From NCBI GenBank assembly GCA_016763255.1, contig JAESUA010000102.1, positions 1 to 15,637 on the forward strand: a stretch of 15,637 nucleotides of DNA. The letters run 5' to 3'. Under the pieces are notes generated by a model that saw only the letters and a program-made list of their open reading frames with translations, did not search any database and was not told where the DNA came from. This DNA is from Magnetovibrio sp. (lineage in GTDB: Bacteria > Pseudomonadota > Alphaproteobacteria > Rhodospirillales > Magnetovibrionaceae). Positions 7,586 through 15,258 of the stretch are shown one piece after another (the stretch's first letter is position 1; every line of letters starts with the position of its first letter). The position numbers and the translations under genes were made by a program.

Positions 7586-8422
7586 ATGATCTCTATGGAT
7601 AATTTGGTTGATGATGTTGAAGCGTTGATGCGCCACGTTGCGCAACTTGAAATCATGTCGCGTTTCCAGAAATTGGAGCGTCACGATATCCAGTCCAAGC
7701 AGCGTCCCGGTGATTTGGTCACCACCGCCGACCTGGAGGCTGAAAACCGCCTCACCGAAGGGCTGATGAAACTTCTTCCCTCAAGCACCGTCATCGGTGA
7801 GGAAGAAGCCTTTCGCAATCCTCAAATCCTCGAACGCCTCAATGGCGAACAACTGGTCTGGACGGTTGACCCACTAGATGGCACCAACAACTTTGCCAAA
7901 GGCAAGCCATGCTTCGCCATGATCTGCGCCCTGATCAAAAACGGGCAGACCCAAATGGGGTGGATTTTGGACCCCATTTCCGGTGTATGCGCCACCGCCA
8001 AGCTTGGGGAAGGGGTCTATGTGGCGGGCCAACGCGTCACGATCAAACAACCCGATGGTGTTCCAAGCATGACCGGCTCGCTTGGCGATGGGCTACGCAA
8101 ACGCATAAATGCGCGCAAAGACAATGGTGAAGCCGAGATGCCGCACCAATTGGTACGCTACCATTGTTGTGGCCGTGAGTATGTTGATCTCTTGATCGGC
8201 AAAATCAATTTTGCGCTTTATGGTGGACGCCTGATGCCTTGGGATCACGCCGCCGGCACACTTATGGTCAACGAAGCGGGTGGTTACGGTCGTATTGTTG
8301 AGGATCAAAGCACCTATGATCCCGCCAAACATGGCAATGGCGAGCAATTGATGCTGGCCCCAAACAAAGCGTCCTTTGAGCGGCTGCAACAAATGCTGTT
8401 CACCACCATAGACATGCCTTAA
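7586..8422 (+). CDS. Inositol-monophosphatase-family phosphatase
   Basis: Mg2+- or Li+-sensitive phosphomonoesterase of the IMPase/SuhB/HisN/CysQ superfamily, 278 residues. All metal-site motifs are present: GEEEAF with E72, WTVDPLDGTNNF with D95 and D98 at motif 2, and MPWDHAAGTLMVNEAGG with D220 at motif 3. DPLDGTNNF followed by AKGKPCFAM matches the inositol-1-phosphatase group generally; the true substrate (inositol phosphate, histidinol phosphate, PAP or fructose bisphosphate) cannot be decided here. GAAGG at 7575-7579 supports the ATG at 7586; an ATG at 7595 in frame is a weaker alternative. Downstream, 44 bases away, is the dehydrogenase gene, probably in the same transcript. Confidence 0.88.
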   Translation: MISMDNLVDDVEALMRHVAQLEIMSRFQKLERHDIQSKQRPGDLVTTADLEAENRLTEGLMKLLPSSTVIGEEEAFRNPQILERLNGEQLVWTVDPLDGTNNFAKGKPCFAMICALIKNGQTQMGWILDPISGVCATAKLGEGVYVAGQRVTIKQPDGVPSMTGSLGDGLRKRINARKDNGEAEMPHQLVRYHCCGREYVDLLIGKINFALYGGRLMPWDHAAGTLMVNEAGGYGRIVEDQSTYDPAKHGNGEQLMLAPNKASFERLQQMLFTTIDMP

Positions 8423-8436
8423 AGTGCCCCTAAATT

Positions 8437-8446
8437 ATCAATTGAT
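8437..8446. repeat. 10-base palindrome before the dehydrogenase gene
   Basis: ATCAATTGAT is perfectly self-complementary and lies in the 44-base gap between the phosphatase and dehydrogenase genes. It may be chance or a minor regulator site. Confidence 0.25.
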
Positions 8447-8466
8447 TACTTTTGGGAGTATTGCAG

Positions 8467-9336
8467 ATGAAAACCGCATTTATTGGTCTTGGCGTGATGG
8501 GTTACCATATGGCGGGGTACCTGCAAAAAGCCGGGCATGAGACCACGGTCTACAACCGCACCACGGCTAAAGCCGACAAATGGGTCACTGAATTCGGTGG
8601 AACATCCGCCGACACCCCCGCAAAAGCCTGTGACGGGGCGGCCATCGTTTTTGCCTGCGTCGGCAACGATCATGACCTGCGGGCCATCGTTTTGGGTGAA
8701 AATGGTGCCTTTGGTGGCATGAAGTCAGGTTCGATCTTCGTCGACAATACCACCGCTTCGGCAGAGGTGGCCCGCGAACTGTACGCGGCAGGCCAAGAAC
8801 GCGGCATCAGCTTCATCGACGCGCCGGTTTCGGGTGGGGAAGCTGGGGCGCAAAACGGTGCCCTGACGGTGATGTGTGGCGGTGACGAAGACGCCTTCAA
8901 TACCGCATATCCGGTCATCGATACCTTTGCCAAGGCCGTCACCTTGATGGGCGGCAGCGGCAGTGGTCAATTGACCAAGATGGTCAATCAGGTATGCATC
9001 GCGGGTCTGATGCAAGGGCTGTCCGAAGCGCTGAATTTTTCTGACCGGGCCGGTCTTGATTCCAAATTGGTTTTGGACGTTATCTCAAAGGGTGCGGCGC
9101 AGTCCTGGCAGATGGATAACCGCGGCACCACCATGGCCGACAACGAATTCGAATTTGGTTTTGCGGTGGACTGGATGCGCAAGGACCTGGGCATCGTGAT
9201 GAACGAAGCCGACAGCAACGGCGCGCAAATGCCGCTCACCGCACTGGTGGATCAATTTTATAAAGAAGTCCAGGCCATGGGTGGCGGGCGCTGGGATACC
9301 TCAAGCCTGATCAAGCGCCTGCGTCAAAACGGCTAA
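8467..9336 (+). CDS. NAD(P)-dependent beta-hydroxyacid dehydrogenase (3-hydroxyisobutyrate / glyoxylate reductase type)
   Basis: Oxidises or reduces a small beta-hydroxyacid with NAD(P). From the ATG at 8467 it has 289 residues, the usual size. Visible are the Rossmann motif GLGVMG near the N-terminus, VYNRT after strand 2 (an Arg there favours NADPH, as in glyoxylate/succinic-semialdehyde reductases), the substrate loop DAPVSGGEAGAQNG and the catalytic lysine K171 in TKMVNQ. Candidate functions are 3-hydroxyisobutyrate dehydrogenase (MmsB), tartronate-semialdehyde reductase (GlxR) or a GLYR-type reductase; the sequence alone does not choose. The frame is open to a TTG at 8452, but GGGAG at 8454-8458 is placed correctly for the ATG at 8467. 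No valine-catabolism genes are adjacent. Confidence 0.9.
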   Translation: MKTAFIGLGVMGYHMAGYLQKAGHETTVYNRTTAKADKWVTEFGGTSADTPAKACDGAAIVFACVGNDHDLRAIVLGENGAFGGMKSGSIFVDNTTASAEVARELYAAGQERGISFIDAPVSGGEAGAQNGALTVMCGGDEDAFNTAYPVIDTFAKAVTLMGGSGSGQLTKMVNQVCIAGLMQGLSEALNFSDRAGLDSKLVLDVISKGAAQSWQMDNRGTTMADNEFEFGFAVDWMRKDLGIVMNEADSNGAQMPLTALVDQFYKEVQAMGGGRWDTSSLIKRLRQNG

Positions 9337-9384
9337 GGCCAAACGCACAGTGATCGAGTAGATCTCGCACCGCTGAACCCTACG

Positions 9385-9415
9385 AAAAGAGAGGCTTTAA
9401 AGCCTCTCTTTTTTT
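9385..9415 (+). terminator. Strong terminator with 28-base perfect palindrome
   Basis: The arms are AAAAGAGAGGCTTT and its exact complement (9385-9412, centre 9398/9399), running into T7 (9409-9415). It closes the phosphatase-dehydrogenase unit, 48 bases after the stop. Because of A and T flanks it could also work on the other strand. Confidence 0.9.
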
Positions 9416-9438
9416 ATGTGCCCACGCTTAATACCAAG

Positions 9439-9525
9439 CTGCTCCCGGCCTCAAATGAGCTCACCACGCAATCGGAAATGTTCCGCGCCACGGATGCAGG
9501 CTTTCTCAAGGCTGTGAAGTCTGCC
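9439..9525 (+). pseudogene. Remnant of a chemoreceptor C-terminal tail
   Basis: In the frame opening with GTG at 9418, residues translated from 9439-9525 align without gaps to the last 29 residues of the intact receptor (bases 11334-11420): 17 of 29 are identical, including ELxxQSEMxRAT and the final SA. Upstream of 9439 nothing receptor-like remains; the frame instead begins at the end of the preceding terminator. Downstream the frame runs on with unrelated residues to a stop at 9658-9660. The fragment therefore looks like the residue of a deleted or displaced methyl-accepting chemotaxis gene, or one end of a duplication. No Shine-Dalgarno supports the GTG at 9418 and I do not think the 80-residue frame is a working gene. 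Confidence 0.7.
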
Positions 9526-9697
9526 TCGTTACAAGGCAAGGTTGGAGGTGTAAATCAAGATCATCATTTTGCACTGCAGCATGATTTAACGGCAGTTTTG
9601 GGTATTTTATATCGCACCTGCGAAGCTGCTGCTAATGTTGTACGAATCAATCACTTATGAATGGGGCAGCTCATTCTGAGTGAGTTTTTATTGGTCA
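9526..9697. other. Intergenic stretch before the chemoreceptor gene
   Basis: Part of a roughly 400-base region (9337-9737) without an intact gene. Beyond the receptor remnant I see no coding signal, no tRNA and no recognisable sigma-28 or sigma-54 promoter. A weak hairpin, GCTCAT pairing with GTGAGT and then TTTTTA (about 9669-9690), could be a degraded terminator of the lost receptor gene. Confidence 0.4.
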
Positions 9698-9716
9698 GGG
9701 AAGAAACCATCTTCCC
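9698..9716 (+). promoter_or_regulatory. Hairpin in the chemoreceptor leader
   Basis: GGGAAGA (9698-9704), loop AACCA, TCTTCCC (9710-9716): a perfect 7-base inverted repeat ending 21 bases before the ATG and 8 bases before AGGTG of the likely ribosome site. It is not followed by T residues, so it is not a terminator. It may be an operator or an mRNA structure. Confidence 0.45.
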
Positions 9717-9737
9717 ACAACAACAGGTGCGCGTGAC

Positions 9738-11423
9738 ATGTCACTCCAAAACCTCCAAATCAGCCGTAAACTGATGCTTATCGTCGCAATGGCGGCCGTG
9801 GGCATGCTGATTATTTTTGCCATCAGCTTGTTTGAGCTGCGCGGTGAATTGATGAGCAGTCGTCAACAAAAGACGAAGAGCATCGTCGAAACGACGGTGT
9901 CCATCATCCAGCATTATGAGAGCCAGGCTGCCGGGGGGGATTTGAGCATCGCTGACGCCCAAGAGCGCGCTAAAAAAGCGATCTCTGATCTGCGTTATGA
10001 CGGAGATAATTACGTCTGGATCAATGACATGGACGTGCGCATGGTGATGCACCCGTTGAAGCCGAATTTGAACGGCAAAGACCTTCGCGGCGTTAAGGAC
10101 CCCAACGGTCTCAAGCTGTTTGTGGCCTTTGTTGATACCGTGCGCGCTGATAAGGCCGGTTTTGTGCCCTACATGTGGCCCAAGCCCGGCAGCGACGCCC
10201 CGCAGCCGAAAATTTCCTATGTTGCCGGTTTTGCCCCCTGGAATTGGGTGGTCGGTACCGGTGTTTATGTCGATGACGTTGACGCCGCATTTATGAAACA
10301 GGCGCTGTTTTTTGCCGGCCTGTTTGTGATCGTCATGGGCGTCGTGCTGGTTTTATCCATCGCCGTGGAAAGAGACATCTCCAAATCCCTCGACGTCTTA
10401 TCACGTGCCATGGGGGCGTTGGCGAAAGGCGACAAAACCACCGACATTCCCGGACTGGAGCGTGGTGATGAAGTCGGCGGTATGGCCCAGGCCGTTGATG
10501 TGTTTAAGCAAGAAATGATCCGTGCGGACCAGCTTGATGCCCAGAACAAAGCCGATGAAGCCGCCCGCCAAGCCCGTGCCGATAAGATCGATGCCCTGAC
10601 CCATAAATTCGACACCGATGCGGCAGCCATGATCCATACCGTATCATCGGCAGCGACTGAATTGCAGTCCTCGTCAAAATCCATGACCACCACCGCGGAT
10701 CAAACTATGCAGTTGTCCACCGGGGTTGCCACGGCGTCAGAACAGGCCTCGGCCAATGTTCAGACGGTGGCCAGCGCCGCGGAAGAGCTGTCCAGCTCGA
10801 TCTCGGAAATTTCACGCCAAGTGTCACAATCGACTCTGGTTGCCGGCAACGCGGTGGACGAGGTTTCAAGCGCCAATGATAAGGTCCAAAGCCTGGCCCT
10901 TGCCGCCAATAAAATCGGTGAAGTGGTGGCCTTGATCACCGATATTGCCGATCAAACCAACTTGCTGGCGCTTAACGCCACCATCGAAGCCGCGCGTGCG
11001 GGCGAAGCCGGTAAAGGCTTTGCCGTGGTGGCCTCGGAAGTGAAAAATTTGGCCAACCAAACGGCCAAAGCCACGGAAGAGATCTCCACACAAATTGGTG
11101 GCATTCAGAGCGCAACTCAGGATGCCGTGGGAGCCATCGGATCGATCGGTTCGATCATCACGCAAATCAATGAGATCACGTCGGCCATCGCGGCTGCGGT
11201 CGAAGAACAGGGCGCGGCCACCCAGGAAATTGCCCGCAATGTCGAGCAGGCCGCCATCGGCACCCAAGAGGTGTCCTCAAACATCGCCGAAGTGACCCAA
11301 GGGGCTAGCGAAACCGGTAACTCGGCTTCGGAAGTGCTCTCGGCATCGGGCGAGCTGTCACGCCAGTCTGAAATGCTGCGCGCCACAGTCGATACCTTCC
11401 TTGCCGATGTCCGCTCCGCTTAA
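9738..11423 (+). CDS. Methyl-accepting chemotaxis protein with sCache sensor
   Basis: Inner-membrane chemoreceptor that signals through CheA/CheW to the flagellar motor, 561 residues. In order: TM1 (about 12-34, [20 protein letters not shown]), periplasmic single-Cache domain (about 35-185, with [12 protein letters not shown] and the closing [17 protein letters not shown] typical of sCache_2), TM2 (about 189-211), HAMP (about 212-260), and the coiled-coil signalling domain with the conserved hairpin tip [19 protein letters not shown] (from 405) and [12 protein letters not shown]. sCache_2 receptors often bind short organic acids, but the ligand here is unknown. The C-terminus ends LADVRSA, with no NWETF-type CheR/CheB tether. 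AGGTG eight bases before the ATG supports the start. It stands alone between terminators; no che genes are adjacent. Confidence 0.95.
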   Translation: MSLQNLQISRKLMLIVAMAAVGMLIIFAISLFELRGELMSSRQQKTKSIVETTVSIIQHYESQAAGGDLSIADAQERAKKAISDLRYDGDNYVWINDMDVRMVMHPLKPNLNGKDLRGVKDPNGLKLFVAFVDTVRADKAGFVPYMWPKPGSDAPQPKISYVAGFAPWNWVVGTGVYVDDVDAAFMKQALFFAGLFVIVMGVVLVLSIAVERDISKSLDVLSRAMGALAKGDKTTDIPGLERGDEVGGMAQAVDVFKQEMIRADQLDAQNKADEAARQARADKIDALTHKFDTDAAAMIHTVSSAATELQSSSKSMTTTADQTMQLSTGVATASEQASANVQTVASAAEELSSSISEISRQVSQSTLVAGNAVDEVSSANDKVQSLALAANKIGEVVALITDIADQTNLLALNATIEAARAGEAGKGFAVVASEVKNLANQTAKATEEISTQIGGIQSATQDAVGAIGSIGSIITQINEITSAIAAAVEEQGAATQEIARNVEQAAIGTQEVSSNIAEVTQGASETGNSASEVLSASGELSRQSEMLRATVDTFLADVRSA

Positions 11424-11447
11424 GCCGACATCACAAAGGCACGAATG

Positions 11448-11474
11448 AAAAGGGGGGCTACGGCCCCCTTTTTT
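11448..11474 (+). terminator. UACG-tetraloop terminator behind the chemoreceptor gene
   Basis: GGGGGC (11453-11458), loop TACG and GCCCCC (11463-11468), extended by an A run on the left and T6 (11469-11474) on the right that also pair. A UACG loop on a C-G closing pair is especially stable. It lies between convergent genes and, with A on one side and T on the other, probably serves both strands. Confidence 0.92.
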
Positions 11475-11479
11475 GCTGA

Positions 11480-12115
11480 CTATTCGATGATAAAAACCGC
11501 CCGTGGCCGGGGGCTCATGATGCTTGCAACATCCCACACCAGCCACGTAAAGCGCTTGTCGCGGGGGTCTTTCTTTTCCGATGTGGCGTTGTGGCTTTTG
11601 ATCGGCATATCGGTTTTGAGACGGAGTTGGCCTTGCATGTCGAGGCCCATCTGCCGAATGCGCTTGCGGTTATCTTTGGTGATCGACTTGCCTTCGAACA
11701 CGATGTACCCCGATTTGGCCACGTACTTCAGCTGGAAAATCAATTCCGTACGGCGAATAAAGGTGACCATCTTGGCTTTGAGGAGGTCGCCACTGCGCTC
11801 CCAATTCACCTTGAAGTGGCCGTCACGGAGATATTCAAAACTCTTGGTGTTAGAATCGCGGCCAAAATCACGTTCGATCACCGCGATTTTAGTTTTCTCT
11901 TCCTCAGCTGAGATCGTGCCATCTTTAAGCCCTTGATAAAGCCCCACATCAGCCATGTATCCGTCGAAAATAATCGAATAATAGCCTGCCTTATCCAGCT
12001 CGATTTCGGCATCGAAACGCGCCGGGAGGTAGCATGATGCCAGCACCACGGCGGCCGCACTTAAGGAAATGACTTTAGCAATGATGTGTTTTGCGGGCAG
12101 GGCCTTGAAGTTCAT
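11480..12115 (-). CDS. Predicted lipoprotein of unknown function
   Basis: A 211-residue exported protein. The N-terminus has a basic start (K4, K9, K14), a hydrophobic core (VISLSAAAVVLAS) and a lipobox LASC with the predicted lipidated Cys at C28, so the mature protein should be anchored in a membrane facing the periplasm. The mature part is hydrophilic, rich in K/E/D, with alternating beta-type stretches (FDAEIELDKAGYYSIIFDG, AKSGYIVFEGKSITKD) and GQLRLKTDMPIKSHNA near the C-terminus. The last pattern recalls beta-rich LppM-like lipoproteins, but only loosely. I do not recognise a named family. It lies 45 bases downstream of mazG on the same strand and may be co-transcribed with it. An overlapping plus-strand open frame (11445-11936) lacks any such features. 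Confidence 0.8.
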   Translation of the reverse strand: MNFKALPAKHIIAKVISLSAAAVVLASCYLPARFDAEIELDKAGYYSIIFDGYMADVGLYQGLKDGTISAEEEKTKIAVIERDFGRDSNTKSFEYLRDGHFKVNWERSGDLLKAKMVTFIRRTELIFQLKYVAKSGYIVFEGKSITKDNRKRIRQMGLDMQGQLRLKTDMPIKSHNATSEKKDPRDKRFTWLVWDVASIMSPRPRAVFIIE

Positions 12116-12160
12116 ATCAATTATAAATCCTAAAATGGCGAGTGTGCAAATGGTGCAGGC

Positions 12161-12985
12161 TTAATCAACGGTCTTCTTAGCCTCGGTCCACAATTGATCG
12201 AGTTCTTCAAGCGAGGTGTCTTCAACTTTGCGATTGTCGCCCCACAATGTGTGCTCAATATGGCCAAAACGGCCTTCGAAACGGCCGTTGGCATGACGCA
12301 GTGCAGTTTCCGGGTCGATATCGAGCTTGCGCGCCAGGTTGACACAGGTGAACAGCAAATCACCGACCTCATGCTCCATGCCCTTGGTATCCCCCGTTGC
12401 GACCTCAGCTTCCAACTCGGCCACCTCTTCGCGAAATTTATCGAATACCGGCAGGGTGCTCGGCCAATCAAAGCCAACCCTGGCGGCGCGTTTTTGCAAT
12501 TTGGCCGCACGCATCAAGGCTGGCAGGCCACGGCTGACCCCATCAAGTGCGCCATGGGGGGCGCCGCTATTGGATTTAGCGGCATTATTTTTGCGCTCCT
12601 CAGCCTTTAAGGACTCCCAATTGGCGGTCTGGGCATCGGCATTTTCGATACCGGTTTGATCGCCGAAGACATGGGGGTGGCGACGCACCATCTTCTCGGT
12701 GATGGCGGCGACGATGTCGTGAAAGTCAAAGTCACCCGCTTCATTGGCCATCTGGGCATAAAACACCACCTGAAACAGCAAATCACCCAGCTCATCTTTA
12801 AGGTGGGCCATATCGCCTTGGTCGATGGCATCGGCGACTTCGTAAGCTTCTTCGATGGTGTGCGGGGCGATGGAAGAAAAACTCTGCTCCAAATCCCACG
12901 GGCAGCCGCCATCGGGGTTACGCAGGCGTGCCATCAGGTGCAACAAACCGTCGAGATCATTGGAAGGGATTGGAGATTTTGTCAT
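12161..12985 (-). CDS. mazG: Nucleoside triphosphate pyrophosphohydrolase MazG
   Basis: Hydrolyses (d)NTPs to NMP and pyrophosphate; a housekeeping enzyme linked to clearing non-canonical nucleotides and to ppGpp-related stress control. The 274 residues carry two MazG domains. The N-terminal one has the diagnostic GGCPWDLEQS (26-35) and the metal ligands EEAYE (E45, E46, E49) and DELGD (E65, D68). The C-terminal one has EEVAELEAE and HEVGDLLF. Length and motifs match full-length bacterial MazG. In many alphaproteobacteria mazG follows hfq-hflX in the same direction; here it points the opposite way, about 5 kb distant. The gap 12986-13189 must hold its promoter, which I cannot define. Confidence 0.96.
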   Translation of the reverse strand: MTKSPIPSNDLDGLLHLMARLRNPDGGCPWDLEQSFSSIAPHTIEEAYEVADAIDQGDMAHLKDELGDLLFQVVFYAQMANEAGDFDFHDIVAAITEKMVRRHPHVFGDQTGIENADAQTANWESLKAEERKNNAAKSNSGAPHGALDGVSRGLPALMRAAKLQKRAARVGFDWPSTLPVFDKFREEVAELEAEVATGDTKGMEHEVGDLLFTCVNLARKLDIDPETALRHANGRFEGRFGHIEHTLWGDNRKVEDTSLEELDQLWTEAKKTVD

Positions 12986-13189
12986 GCGCCGGATTATGAC
13001 GTCAGTTGCCGCAAATCAAAACACTTACCGTACGCATTATGTTGAGAAACTTAAAATCTTGTGGGCTACGGCTGAATAGCCAAATTTCACGCACAAGGGG
13101 CGACATCAAACTTTCGGCACTTGCGAGATTTTTCCTGCTGTAGAGCCTGCACCGAGTCCTATATATCAAGAGGCAATGGAGAGCCTTTT

Positions 13190-13567
13190 ATGCATTGGCC
13201 GCATCAAGACAATGGCTGCGTGGATTGGGAATCTGTGTTTGATGATGAAGACACGGGCCTCACTGTGTATGCCGAACGCGCAAAAACCACGCAAGCCCTG
13301 GCACGCTGCGCCCATATGATTGTGCAAAGCCTGTTCATCCGTGACGACGACCCGCCCCATCGTGATGCCTATAATAACGCCATCCGTGAACTGGTCGCAT
13401 CTGAAGACGCGCACACCCGCGATAAACTTCTTCTCATGATCCAGGATATCAAGCTCGACCGTATTAAACGCTCAGGCCATGTTCTGAGCCAAGGTGATGG
13501 TGATGGTGAGCGTCGTCATGAGCAAAACGATCCAACAAAATCACTTAAAGTACTTCGCAAAAATTAA
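13190..13567 (+). CDS. Hypothetical soluble protein
   Basis: A 125-residue protein with no signal peptide or membrane segment and no domain I recognise. It is acidic at the N-terminus (DWESVFDDEDTGL), followed by probable helices (AERAKTTQALARCAHMIVQSLF, AYNNAIRELVAS, RDKLLLMIQDIKLDRIKRSG). Near the C-terminus is a run of GGTGAT hexamer repeats coding GDGDGE. GGAG at 13179-13182 supports the ATG at 13190; the open frame extends upstream to 13121 without a ribosome site. It is transcribed divergently from mazG and convergently with the YkgJ-type gene, with 20 bases between stops and no visible terminator. Coding is supported by the ribosome site and gene-like composition rather than by family recognition. 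Confidence 0.65.
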   Translation: MHWPHQDNGCVDWESVFDDEDTGLTVYAERAKTTQALARCAHMIVQSLFIRDDDPPHRDAYNNAIRELVASEDAHTRDKLLLMIQDIKLDRIKRSGHVLSQGDGDGERRHEQNDPTKSLKVLRKN

Positions 13568-13587
13568 ACGATATCTCACTGAAAGCG

Positions 13588-14352
13588 CTATGGTTTTGCG
13601 TCGATGGTGCGCCGATAGTCTTCGGCACACGCGGTGTAGTGCTGATGTTCGTCTTTGTGGTTTGCCTGTCCCCGCGTTAGGTCGGCAAAGGCCTGAATAA
13701 TGGGCAATTGCTGGGCGGCGAAGGCGAAGACGTCCACGTTGCCCAGGCGTGCCAGGAGAGTCGAAAAGTTGACGATCACATGGCCGCCTTGGGGGCGTAG
13801 GGCCATCTTATGCAAATCCATGCGCAAGCTGGGCAGGCTGTCGAGCATCAGTTGCGCATAGGGCCGTAAAATTTCGGCATCGGCCACAAGCTGCTTGCGT
13901 TCGGCTTCGAATTCACTCCGCGCGATGATCTGTTTATCACGATAAAGCAGGGTGGATTCGCTCGAGATGTCACAGTCCCAACCGGGCGAGGGGATCAGCA
14001 AATCGGTTTGGTCGTTTTCCGCACGTGAACCCGACAACGGCATGGTCTTGCAGCGCTGCGGCTTGGTTTCGTGCACCACACATTTGCCGTCTTCAGCCAA
14101 GGCTGGGCAGGGCATGTGCGACGCCACATATGAAATCGCCGTGATGCGCACCGCCGCCTTTTTACGATTTTTCAGCTTGATCGTGATGCCCAGCTTGGCG
14201 GTGAGATCAAAGGACTTGCCGCCGGGGCGCATCGGAGTCCACAGCAAAAAAAGTGGGAAACGCCCAGCGTGGGCCAGCGCATCGTCAAGCGACAGCGGCA
14301 GCCAGCCCTGGCAGCACTTTCCACACGCCGTGCACTCAAAATGGCGCTCCAT
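13588..14352 (-). CDS. YkgJ-family cysteine-cluster protein
   Basis: Member of the zinc/iron-chelating YkgJ-type cysteine cluster family; biochemical role not established. The N-terminus MERHFECTACGKCCQGW supplies C7, C10, C13 and C14, followed by CPALAEDGKCVVHETKPQRC and a last Cys in GWDCDIS, the family order of a CxxCxxCC start and then CP...C...P..C. The cluster would bind one or more metals or an Fe-S centre. The C-terminal half (after about 140) is helical and not diagnostic. The frame opens at a TTG (14358), but AGAGG lies eight bases before the ATG at 14352, which I prefer. It is 28 bases downstream of ychJ on the same strand, so the two metal-binding proteins are probably made from one transcript. 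Confidence 0.85.
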   Translation of the reverse strand: MERHFECTACGKCCQGWLPLSLDDALAHAGRFPLFLLWTPMRPGGKSFDLTAKLGITIKLKNRKKAAVRITAISYVASHMPCPALAEDGKCVVHETKPQRCKTMPLSGSRAENDQTDLLIPSPGWDCDISSESTLLYRDKQIIARSEFEAERKQLVADAEILRPYAQLMLDSLPSLRMDLHKMALRPQGGHVIVNFSTLLARLGNVDVFAFAAQQLPIIQAFADLTRGQANHKDEHQHYTACAEDYRRTIDAKP

Positions 14353-14380
14353 GACCAAGGCCTCTCAGTTCAGATTGGGA

Positions 14381-14869
14381 TCAGTTGGCGCCGCAGCACT
14401 TCTTGAACTTTTTACCCGAGCCACAAGGGCAGGGATCGTTGCGCCCGACCTTGTCGATGCGCCGTGGTTCAATCTGCGGATTGATTTTGCCATCCACATA
14501 GACCCAGTCACCGTTTTCACGGCGAAAATCGGAGCGTTCGCGGTGGGCATGCATTTCGCCGTTTTCTTCAAATCGGGCGGTAAAGGTCACCGTGCCGATC
14601 TCATCATCGGGCCCGCCATCAATCGTTTCGGTGATCTCCAAACCAACCCATTTGGTTTTTTTGGATTGGGCTTTGGCGGCCGACACATTGTAAGACGCCT
14701 GGGCTTCCGGGGCATGGGTGTTGGCGACATGCTCGAAGTTGCCTTTGACGTGCGCGGTGTAGCGCGAGCGCATCAAAGCTTCAGCCGTATCGGACTTGAC
14801 CGATCCATCAAGGATCGGGCCACAGCAGGTGTCAAAATCTTTGCCGGAATTACAGGGGCAGGTGGTCAT
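14381..14869 (-). CDS. ychJ: YchJ-family protein with SEC-C motifs at both ends
   Basis: A 162-residue protein of the YchJ/UPF0225 type; the function is unknown. The N-terminus has [13 protein letters not shown] and the C-terminus [15 protein letters not shown], both SEC-C zinc-binding motifs, flanking a small NTF2-like domain that contains the family signature [10 protein letters not shown] and the stretch [10 protein letters not shown]. The frame runs up to an ATG at 14893, but no ribosome site precedes that codon and family members start just ahead of the first CPC, so the ATG at 14869 is chosen; AAAGAG lies about ten bases ahead of it. It heads the pair with the YkgJ-type gene. A 322-residue plus-strand open frame lies antisense to both genes and is a shadow. 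Confidence 0.9.
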   Translation of the reverse strand: MTTCPCNSGKDFDTCCGPILDGSVKSDTAEALMRSRYTAHVKGNFEHVANTHAPEAQASYNVSAAKAQSKKTKWVGLEITETIDGGPDDEIGTVTFTARFEENGEMHAHRERSDFRRENGDWVYVDGKINPQIEPRRIDKVGRNDPCPCGSGKKFKKCCGAN

Positions 14870-15041
14870 GGTTGGGAACTCTTTCGATCTCATAAAACGG
14901 TCAAATCAATGCGTGGCTAATCTAGTCGTATGAACGGCGAAGAACAATGGTGTTGGAAAACATCACCAGGTTCGATAAGCGCCGCATGTGCACTTGCGTG
15001 TGATGGAGTATGGAATTACTATTTCAACCATGGAGATTTTG

Positions 15042-15254
15042 ATGGAATTTATCTTTGAAATTGTCTTATGGCTTTTTTGGCCAAAAGGCAAAGATGCGTT
15101 TGGTAAAACCGCAATCCTTTCATTTTGGGTATTGCTGTTCGTCGCGACAGCTTTGGCCTTCACCAATCAATACATTCCAGCCATCGGATTTGTAGTCGCC
15201 GCAATTTTTGCTTTCTTTCTTGCTTCACGACATTCGAAAAGTGAACAGAGTTAA
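15042..15254 (+). CDS. Small membrane protein, two predicted helices
   Basis: A 70-residue protein (from ATG 15042) with a hydrophobic N-terminal patch (FIFEIVLWLFW), then TM segments AILSFWVLLFVATALAF and AIGFVVAAIFAFFLA, ending in the polar tail RHSKSEQS. GGAG at 15032-15035, six bases ahead, favours 15042 over in-frame starts at 14988 (GTG), 15003 and 15030. No family is recognised. Its composition is more AT-rich than the genes to its left. Its stop is 4 bases from the stop of the minus-strand phage-like gene. It could be a host membrane protein of unknown role or part of a mobile element. The upstream gap 14870-15041 should contain divergent promoters for this gene and ychJ; I could not define them. 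Confidence 0.6.
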   Translation: MEFIFEIVLWLFWPKGKDAFGKTAILSFWVLLFVATALAFTNQYIPAIGFVVAAIFAFFLASRHSKSEQS

Positions 15255-15258
15255 TTTT

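Noticed and set aside
9418..9660. 80-residue protein-coding gene
   Set aside because: Only a receptor-tail remnant plus unrelated residues; the GTG lies at the end of a strong terminator without a ribosome site.
11445..11936. 163-residue plus-strand frame over the lipoprotein gene
   Set aside because: It begins inside the terminator and is antisense to a gene with a clear lipoprotein signal sequence.
13490..13510. GGTGAT hexamer repeats as a contingency locus
   Set aside because: Only about three in-frame units, which change length by two residues at most; likely low-complexity coding.
13952..14920. 322-residue open frame on the plus strand
   Set aside because: It lies antisense to the YkgJ-type and YchJ genes, whose minus-strand products carry conserved cysteine motifs; the plus frame shows no domain and no ribosome site.
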